In this document: positions 53,386 to 59,178 of the stretch, piece by piece
Numbering within the stretch: the stretch's first letter is position 1
Layout: every line of letters begins with the position of its first letter
Assembly (NCBI GenBank): GCA_964410215.1
Contig: CAYPHA010000024.1
Coordinates: forward strand, 1 to 59,178
DNA: 59,178 bases
Direction: 5' to 3'
Source of the DNA: CAYPHA01 sp964410215
GTDB lineage: Bacteria > Calditrichota > Calditrichia > Calditrichales > CAYPHA01
Program-made: the position numbers and the translations under genes
The notes under the pieces: model-generated
What the model was told of the DNA's origin: nothing
Seen by the model: the letters and a program-made list of their open reading frames with translations, nothing else
The model's database searches: none

Positions 53386-53700
53386 TTAAGCACACCGACA
53401 CCAGCACGGGTCATTAACTTCAGCCCAATGCCATTTACAACCTACTTCGATACCTTTCCATTTGACCCAGGGCTCATCATCCATTTTTATCCAAAGGGCA
53501 TTCACGATCACCTTCCGTCCAATCAAGCCAGGCATGCGCGAATCAAGCAGAATATATCGGTTCCGGTCATTAGCAGGCTTATCGGCCATAAGGTGTCCAG
53601 ACAGTAAAATGCTCCACATGAGTAGGCAAATACATATACACTGATTATTCCGGAATACCGGATTTAATAAGGGCCCCGGCAGAAAACTGCGTCCCTTCAT
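53386..53700 (-). CDS. short exported protein, perhaps a truncated relative of the glycosidase-like gene
   Basis: The 104-residue frame starts at ATG 53700, overlapping the stop of the TolB-like gene as ATGA. A hydrophobic stretch (about 20-38, ICICLLMWSILLSGHLMA) is followed by NRYILLDSRM. The equivalent position of the protein at 48045 reads THFLLLDSRI just after its signal peptide. After that the sequence (VNALWIKMDDEPW...) diverges and stops within 60 codons. It may be a truncated copy of such a gene or a short lineage-specific protein. I do not recognise a function. Confidence 0.5.
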   Translation of the reverse strand: MKGRSFLPGPLLNPVFRNNQCICICLLMWSILLSGHLMADKPANDRNRYILLDSRMPGLIGRKVIVNALWIKMDDEPWVKWKGIEVGCKWHWAEVNDPCWCRCA

Positions 53701-54737
53701 AGTTCCTTTTCCTTTGATCTTTCATATTTTTCAATATCAAATAAATACAGACCACAACCAACACCGGCATCCGAACTAGCTTCGGAAGCCTGGAACACAA
53801 AAAACTTCCCATCATCACGAACAACGGGATTACTGGACCTGAATCCCTCCACGTCACTAAAAAACACGAGTCTTTCATGATCTACGAAAGTTGTATCGAG
53901 CTTTAATTTATATACTTCGATTGTGCTGCTGCGCTTGGTAGGACGGTGCCTGTCGCATTCTGTAAGTGTATATTCTCCATCCGGAAATATTCCTTCAGGT
54001 TCATCATATGTAGACCTGGATTTGGAATAGTTGATTAATTCACCTGTGTTGATATTCAGACCAAAAACCTCGCTTTTGAAATAATCGTTGCCTTTCCTGT
54101 ATTGCGACATGATCAATTCCTCTTCCAATGGAGGTCTCCAGTTTTGAGTTTCAATAATAAATTCATATTCTACGCTGTCAATCGTACCCATATCCTTAAC
54201 ATCCAACAAGAATTTTTTATTAATGATCTGCGGTTTTCCATCGGAATAAGAAATTTCTCCCATATAGATTTGCAGTTGTCCGGGAAGAGTCCAGGCAATT
54301 TTCATAGTTTTTCTTGAAACAGCCGGTCCTTCACATAATTCTTCTCCATCAATAGTGTATGGAGGTTGATTAAATTCTTTTTTCATTACCTGAAAATACA
54401 TGGTTTGTCGCTTTGGTCCGCAACCCAGGAGCAGGTCTCCATTTGCCAGACACAACACCCTGTAGTATCCATGCCCCTCCGGACGATCTTCCGGTTTTGT
54501 GATTTGTCTGGTTTTTTTTGTACTGACATCGACTACCCAGACATCGCCTCCGGCCCTGTCGACAAAATATACCTGCTTGCCATCCAGCGACCATTCACTG
54601 CGCTGACCAAATTCAGTCAAAGGTGTAATATGGGGTGGTAATTTTGAAGCAGGAAAACAACCTTCAATTTTCTGGTCACAATTTAAAAACACTAAAGAAA
54701 TACTAATAAACATGAGGTACAAAGCAGCATTCTTCAT
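53697..54737 (-). CDS. TolB-like WD40-type propeller lipoprotein
   Basis: The 346-residue protein begins with MKNAALYLMFISISLVFLNC, a lipoprotein signal with acyl Cys at residue 20. The rest alternates strands in the manner of TolB/oligogalacturonate-lyase-like propellers: RSEWSLDGKQVYFVDRAGGDVWVVDVST, CLANGDLLLGC, and FRSSNPVVRDDGKFFVFQAS. It ends in KYERSKEKEL. It may bind a ligand or partner protein at the membrane; the substrate is unknown. It lies 49 bp downstream of the FISUMP lipoprotein. Confidence 0.75.
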   Translation of the reverse strand: MKNAALYLMFISISLVFLNCDQKIEGCFPASKLPPHITPLTEFGQRSEWSLDGKQVYFVDRAGGDVWVVDVSTKKTRQITKPEDRPEGHGYYRVLCLANGDLLLGCGPKRQTMYFQVMKKEFNQPPYTIDGEELCEGPAVSRKTMKIAWTLPGQLQIYMGEISYSDGKPQIINKKFLLDVKDMGTIDSVEYEFIIETQNWRPPLEEELIMSQYRKGNDYFKSEVFGLNINTGELINYSKSRSTYDEPEGIFPDGEYTLTECDRHRPTKRSSTIEVYKLKLDTTFVDHERLVFFSDVEGFRSSNPVVRDDGKFFVFQASEASSDAGVGCGLYLFDIEKYERSKEKEL

Positions 54738-54786
54738 GATTACTCCTCAAGATAAACAAAGTAATAGCAATTTAGTAACCTGTATT

Positions 54787-55497
54787 TTAGTTTTTTACAC
54801 ATCGTATGCTGTAACCAGCCTGCTTCACACCGCTGTCATAGCGGTACACATTAGATGTATCATTTATCAGATAATAGCTGTATGCGGTACCACTACTTGT
54901 CTCTGTAGACGACCAGAAGTAGGCTGTGCTGCCTTCTCCACCAAATTTTCCATTCCAGGAGCGATAACCACCAGGTAGTGCTGAAAAGCCGCTTTCATTT
55001 GTAGAAAATTCGTTAGTTTCACTCCACAGGCCATTGCCATCTTCAATGGTTCCGGTACTTTTTAGTTTGGCACCCGCAACATCCTCACCACCGAGATAAT
55101 TAATAAGTTGCTGCCAGTCTTTATCGGTTGCCACATGCCAGCCTTCGGGGGCGATATTCCTGGGATCAACCAAGGCATGCCAGTTATACATGTGACCATA
55201 TATTCCGGCATTATCAAAATTATTATCATAATAGCAATAGGCTCCGCCTTGCAGCGCAGACCAGGTTGCGGAACCTGTTACGTTTATTATCCATTCTCCA
55301 TTACGGTATTTAGTGACTTTCAGATTTTCGGCCATCCACCACTGTTTACCTATTCTAAACACTTTATAAAGATTACCATCAATATCCCTGATCGTACCTG
55401 TGCTTGGTCCGTCATCACCCGAATCTGTTGAATTTTTTGAACAAGAGAATAGAACCAGGAAAGAGAATAATGCCATTAATATAATCTTCAAAATCAA
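54787..55497 (-). CDS. FISUMP-domain lipoprotein
   Basis: The 236-residue lipoprotein has its lipobox at LFSC (about residue 19). It then carries a complete Fibrobacter succinogenes major paralogous (FISUMP) domain: IRDIDGNLYKVFRIGKQWWMAENLKV, YNWHALVDPRNIAPEGWHVATDKDW, NESGFSALPGGYR, AYFWSSTE and GYSIRCVKN. The fold is related to C-type lectins, and the function is unknown beyond an exported location. A fragment of a second FISUMP gene lies just upstream. Confidence 0.87.
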   Translation of the reverse strand: MILKIILMALFSFLVLFSCSKNSTDSGDDGPSTGTIRDIDGNLYKVFRIGKQWWMAENLKVTKYRNGEWIINVTGSATWSALQGGAYCYYDNNFDNAGIYGHMYNWHALVDPRNIAPEGWHVATDKDWQQLINYLGGEDVAGAKLKSTGTIEDGNGLWSETNEFSTNESGFSALPGGYRSWNGKFGGEGSTAYFWSSTETSSGTAYSYYLINDTSNVYRYDSGVKQAGYSIRCVKN

Positions 55498-55551
55498 ACT
55501 CCCTTTAAAACAAAGCTCTCGGTTATTTTACAAATTTATCTATGATCATTA

Positions 55552-56022
55552 CTACTCAGCAACACACCTGATGCTGTACCCGGCCTGCTTCCAGCCACTA
55601 TCGTGGCGGTAAATATCCGTATTACCATTATACAGATAACGATGCCAGGCTGTGCCTCCGCTGCTCTCCGTTGTAGACCAAAAGTAAGCGTTGCTGCCAA
55701 GACCATCGAAAACGCCATGATTGTAACGGTAACCTCCCGGAAGAGCCGAAAAACCGCTTTCATTCGTGGCACCTTTATTGGGTTTACGCCAAAGGCCGTC
55801 GCCGGCTTTAATGGTTCCGGTGCTTTTCATTTTACCGCCAGCGAGAATTTCACCACCCAGGTAATCCACAAGTTCCTGCCAGTCCTGGTCTGTCGGCACC
55901 CGCCAGCCTTCGGGAGCAATGTTTCTGCTATCGTTTAACGCAAACCAGTTATATAATCTGCCATATATGGCGGTATTGGCATCATAGTTATTATACTTAC
56001 AGTGCACCCCGGTTCCGCTTTC
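55552..56022 (-). pseudogene. 5'-truncated FISUMP gene fragment
   Basis: The frame reads ESGTGVHCKYNNYDANTAIY and continues with GRLYNWFALNDSRNIAPEGW, NESGFSALPGGYRYNHG and ends in GYSIRCVAE. This is the C-terminal two thirds of a FISUMP domain. The N-terminal third (IDGNxYKxVKIGxQWWMAENL) and the signal peptide are missing. The fragment is joined directly, out of frame, to the end of a redoxin gene at about 56000-56030. Confidence 0.72.
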
Positions 56023-56683
56023 ATTCTTTCCAGGGTCTTTTTTGCAGACTCATTTTTTGATTTCCATTTAATAGAGCAGCCAAACGATTTTGTTTTTTCA
56101 ACCGGGACTTTTTTGCCCACCAACAAAGCATCAATGGCGTTCCGTGTATCATGGTTTTTTACTTTTTTAATATTTTCACCATCATCAATCCGCCCCGTAT
56201 ATTTTAATTTGCGCTCTTTATTAAAAATGAATACATGAGGGGTAGCAATGGCGCCATATGCTTTGGCCGCTTCCTGCAGGTCACCATCATACAGATAGGG
56301 ATAATTGTAATTCATATCTTTGGCACGTTGTTTCATATCCTTGAAACTATCACGGATATCAGTATAACCATACTCATCCAGGCGCAAAGCGGCAGGGTGA
56401 TTTGAAGAAATCGCAACGACTTTCACTCCTTTATCCTCATAATCATTCACGATCTGCTGAATTCTTCCTTCATAGACCTGGGCTGTTGGACAATGATTGG
56501 CGGTAAAAATGATAACCAGTATCTCAGCAGCAGAAAAACTGTTCAGTGTATAATTTTATCATCGATCCCGATCAGATTAAAACCCGGGGCAGTGGCCCCA
56601 ATTTCCAGAGTCCTAACATCGCCTAATGCGTAACCAAACAGGACTAGAAATAGTAACACTAAAATTTTGAATTGATTGAACAT
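55962..56683 (-). pseudogene. frameshifted and 3'-truncated redoxin gene
   Basis: From ATG 56683 (GAGGGG five bases upstream) the frame encodes a signal peptide and GATAPGFNLIGIDDK, then hits a stop at about 56540. Shifting one base restores TLNSFSAAEILVIIFTANHC and PTAQVYEGRIQQIV, then VVAISSNHPAALR and IATPHVFIFNKERKLKYTGR, a thioredoxin-like peroxiredoxin-type domain with one Cys. The shift lies at a run of four A (56554-56557), where five would keep the frame. The C-terminal part after KTLERMKAEP is replaced by FISUMP sequence. A sequencing error could explain the shift but not the fusion. Confidence 0.75.
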
Positions 56684-56724
56684 GAATACCCCTCTCATAA
56701 TATAAAATAGTTGATTATGAATCC

Positions 56725-58374
56725 TTATCGCAACAGAACCATCTTTTTAACTTGCTGAAATGTTCCTGATTTTAACTGATAGTAATAAATTCCACTAGCT
56801 AACCCTCTAGCATCCCATTCTACCTGATGCAATCCGGCATTTTGTTTCTCAGAAACAAGTGTTGCTACTTTTTGTCCCATCAGATTATAAACACTTAACT
56901 CAACTTCACTGACCGCAGGCAGCTGATAGCTGATTACCGTTGTTGGGTTAAAGGGATTTGGATAATTTTGATACAGCGTGAAATCGCCAGGTTTTAATAA
57001 ATCATCAGACTCTATTTCAGTGGGATCACTAATCTCTGCAAACTGAACGAGAACCGCTTTAAAAGGAATATCACTATCATCATTAGTTATACTTATTCCA
57101 CCGCGGCATCGAATATGAAAATCATACAAAGGATGAACACCATCAGACCAGGCTGCCAAACGGATTTTAGTTGTTGTTATAGCATCTGCTTCCGGAACCA
57201 TCCAAATAGATAGTGCACTACGATCAACTCCCGGTGTATATGGCCATGGTGCATTTATTTCTTCAGTTATCCAATCCCAGCCAGTACCACCACCCACGCC
57301 TTCTACTAATGTTTGCCATGCTTCACCATTCCAGTACTGCAGCGTCCACGGGGTATATGGCTGAGGTGTATGGGCCCAGCAACCGCCCCAGGTAAAATAA
57401 TTAATCTTCTTAGGCACCGGCCACTCAATATTATAAGTAAAACCATCGTCCGGACCATCGGGGTAACCGGCATCATAAGCATAAGGATACCCAAACTCGC
57501 CCCATCGTGCATTCTTATTATGATAATCATCTTTGACCGGATCATAAAGAATATCGACCGGTTGATTACGAATCCATTCACCAAAAACCGAATTCCCCTT
57601 TTGAAAATTTGCACTAACCACTGCTTCATCCAGAAGCGCCAGGTTTACCAGAGGATCTATCTTATTATCCGCTTCTGCCTCAGACATATCAAGATACTGA
57701 ATAAGAACGGCTTTGGCTGTCCCTGCTCCGAAATCTCTTCCTGACCAGGCAAAACTCCACAGACTGTCAGTGAAGGACTCTTTTTCATCATTCACACTAT
57801 CGGGATTTGCATAGGCCGTAAATCGAATTCCTGTGGTAACAACCGGCTCTAATCCTCTCCAGACCAATTGTCCATCCCACAGCCAGTTAACCTGTGTCGG
57901 TATTCCAACGCCTTGGCCGCTTAAGGTATCTGCATCCCAACCATTGTGCGCTTTGGCAAGATCCTGCCAAATACTATCGACTAGGATTTGTACAGCCCAG
58001 CCGGTGGTGGGTTGCGGTTGATTACCATAAACACCCGTGCAAGTGATATAATTGATATTCTTTAATGCTGGCCATACAACCTGCCACCACAAAGGATCTT
58101 CCTTGGTTTTATATGCTATTGAATCATAAAGCATACCATATTCGTGGTATGTAGATTCGGTGGCCCAGTCGTTTGTTGAGGGATCCCACAGAATATCCGT
58201 TGGTATTCCCCGGGCTTGTTCATTTGGAATGGAACCGCTTACCACTGCACCATCAACAAGCGCCAGATTAATGAGTGGATCCGGGTTATTGTCCCCCTGC
58301 GCAAAACCTGTTGCAGAAAAAATACCGATACAAAGAGCGCCAATAACCATATTGAATGCGGCACTTTTTTTCAT
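56725..58374 (-). CDS. secreted protein with two discoidin-like repeats and T9SS sorting tail
   Basis: ATG 58374 has AGGAG eight bases upstream and starts a signal peptide (MKKSAAFNMVIGALCIGIFS); an in-frame ATG at 58410 is less likely. The 549-residue protein has two related units, one starting DPLINLALVDGAVVSG and ending AVLIQYLDMSEAE, the other DPLVNLALLDEAVVSA and ending AVLVQFAEISDPTE. Each resembles a discoidin-like sugar-binding fold (W-rich, PTDILWDP, then QPQPTTGWAVQIL or PQPYTPWTLQYW). The T9SS tail is NYPNPFNPTTVISY with GQKVATLVSEKQNAG. A surface-bound carbohydrate-binding role is likely. Confidence 0.82.
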   Translation of the reverse strand: MKKSAAFNMVIGALCIGIFSATGFAQGDNNPDPLINLALVDGAVVSGSIPNEQARGIPTDILWDPSTNDWATESTYHEYGMLYDSIAYKTKEDPLWWQVVWPALKNINYITCTGVYGNQPQPTTGWAVQILVDSIWQDLAKAHNGWDADTLSGQGVGIPTQVNWLWDGQLVWRGLEPVVTTGIRFTAYANPDSVNDEKESFTDSLWSFAWSGRDFGAGTAKAVLIQYLDMSEAEADNKIDPLVNLALLDEAVVSANFQKGNSVFGEWIRNQPVDILYDPVKDDYHNKNARWGEFGYPYAYDAGYPDGPDDGFTYNIEWPVPKKINYFTWGGCWAHTPQPYTPWTLQYWNGEAWQTLVEGVGGGTGWDWITEEINAPWPYTPGVDRSALSIWMVPEADAITTTKIRLAAWSDGVHPLYDFHIRCRGGISITNDDSDIPFKAVLVQFAEISDPTEIESDDLLKPGDFTLYQNYPNPFNPTTVISYQLPAVSEVELSVYNLMGQKVATLVSEKQNAGLHQVEWDARGLASGIYYYQLKSGTFQQVKKMVLLR

Positions 58375-58420
58375 AACTATATCTCCTGATAAATTGATCA
58401 ATTTACTCATATAATTGATA

Positions 58421-59178
58421 CTATCTCACCAAAACCATCTTTTTTACTTGTTGAATTTCCCCAGCTTTTAAACGATAGTAGTAAATACCACTCGCCAAAT
58501 TTGTGGCATCCCATTCCACCTGATGAGATCCGGCATTTTGTTTCTCAGAAACAAGTGTCGCTACTTTCTGACCAATAAGATTGCAAATGGACAAATCTAC
58601 ATGTTCGAAATTCGAAATTTGATATTGGATATTCGTTACTGGATTAAATGGATTAGGGTAGTTTTGATACAAACTGAATTTTACTGGTTTATTAGTATTT
58701 TTTTCTATACCTGTACCTGTTATATTCTCATACCAGGCGATTTTGTCGTCAGAAAATGAAGCAGATAGAACATCCATATCACCGTCACCGTCTAGATCGC
58801 AGGCATAAACTGACCATGCTCCCAATGCATTAGTGCTGATAACCTGCTGGGCGCCAAAGCTACCTGAGCCGTCATTCTCATACCAGGCGATTTTGTCGTC
58901 ATTTTCTGATGCTGACAACACATCCATATCACCATCTCCGTCAAGGTCGCATGCATAGACAGATTTTGCCCCATCTGCAGAAGTGCTGATGACCTGCTGA
59001 ACGCCAAATTTACCTGAGCCGTCATTCTTATACCAGGCAATCTTGCTGCCACCACTTGATGCAAAAAGCACATCCATATCACCGTCGCCGTCAAGATCGC
59101 TTGCATAGACTGATTGTGCCTTGTTTGCTCCGGCGGTGATGATCTGCTGGGCACCAAAGCTGCCTGCGCCGTCATTCA
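58421..59178 (-). CDS. secreted FG-GAP/VCBS repeat protein with T9SS sorting tail, partial
   Basis: The frame is open to the window end, so the start is outside. The visible part holds at least three tandem FG-GAP/VCBS repeats of exactly 50 residues (150 bp), each with CDLDGDGDMDVLSAS or close to it and KIAWYENDGSGSFGAQQVIS. The DGDGD motif is a calcium-binding loop as in integrin-like propellers. The C-terminal T9SS domain is NYPNPFNPVTNIQY, then GQKVATLVSEKQNAG and GIYYYRLKAG. It is a surface protein, perhaps an adhesin. Confidence 0.88.
   Translation of the reverse strand, partial: NDGAGSFGAQQIITAGANKAQSVYASDLDGDGDMDVLFASSGGSKIAWYKNDGSGKFGVQQVISTSADGAKSVYACDLDGDGDMDVLSASENDDKIAWYENDGSGSFGAQQVISTNALGAWSVYACDLDGDGDMDVLSASFSDDKIAWYENITGTGIEKNTNKPVKFSLYQNYPNPFNPVTNIQYQISNFEHVDLSICNLIGQKVATLVSEKQNAGSHQVEWDATNLASGIYYYRLKAGEIQQVKKMVLVR
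58771..59178 (-). repeat. 150-bp tandem repeats coding for VCBS units
   Basis: The DNA encoding DGDGDMDVL recurs at 58771, 58921 and 59071, exactly 150 bp apart, with only a few base differences between units. The array continues beyond the window. Confidence 0.85.

Noticed and set aside
38143..58420. A complete polysaccharide utilisation locus
   Set aside because: A hybrid regulator, LamG, esterase and glycosidase-like genes are present, but there is no SusC/SusD pair and no recognised polysaccharide lyase or sulfatase in the window.

Overview
The window looks like a scaffold of an uncultivated FCB-group bacterium of the Marinimicrobia, KSB1, Calditrichota or Ignavibacteria kind. The reasons are a PorV/PorQ-family protein, four secreted proteins ending in a type IX secretion (T9SS) sorting domain (NYPNPFNP followed by a GxxVATLVSE or similar beta domain), a hybrid two-component system with Reg_prop repeats, two FISUMP-domain genes (one a fragment) and a SufBCD-U-T-S operon. 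This placement is inferred from gene content only. Two 10-N gaps indicate a draft or metagenome assembly. Most genes lie on the minus strand.

Layout. 1-1002: 3' part of an RqcH/NFACT gene. 8056-1081 (minus): a tight operon dnaE, dtd, PASTA protein, rpe, SEC59/DGK1-like gene, PorV-like gene. 8322-9566: DUF1015 gene, tail-to-tail with an NtrC-type regulator and a TPR gene. 12209-15477: a receiver with a Glu in place of the phospho-Asp, an OmpA-like coiled-coil protein and a short MurF-like ligase with a TTG start. 15574-21703: a complete suf operon led by an Rrf2 regulator with an IscR-like operator. 21889-22041: tRNA-Ala(GGC) with promoter and terminator. 22040-32199: mostly housekeeping and salvage enzymes (threonine aldolase, Nudix, free Met-R-SO reductase, SDR, lipoate ligase, VOC, pyruvate kinase, M49-like lipoprotein, geranylgeranyl reductase family, M64 peptidase). 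32551-38013: TPR protein, a selenoprotein W-like gene with an in-frame TGA, aroC, NAD-type isocitrate dehydrogenase and metF.

From 38 kb the window becomes accessory. A decayed 3' fragment of a C_GCAxxG_C_C gene at 38.0 kb and a full copy at 47.2-47.8 kb flank a 9-kb block: GDSL/discoidin esterase, a secreted double-LamG protein and a 1699-aa hybrid two-component regulator. The regulator carries a third copy of the same LamG module inside its Y_Y_Y sensor domain. Two direct repeats 21 bp apart upstream of the LamG gene are a candidate site for this AraC-type regulator. After this come a MITE-like element with 19-bp inverted ends, a glycosidase-like propeller protein, a GntP transporter, an ADP-ribosylglycohydrolase-like protein, a TolB-like lipoprotein, a FISUMP protein, several gene remnants (FAD oxidoreductase, nucleoside hydrolase, YVTN propeller, frameshifted redoxin joined to a FISUMP fragment) and two more T9SS-sorted proteins, the last cut by the window end.

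Most notable items: the selenoprotein missed by ordinary gene calling, the LamG domain shared between a sensor kinase and its secreted neighbour, the Glu-for-Asp receiver, and the remnant-rich 49-57 kb region.
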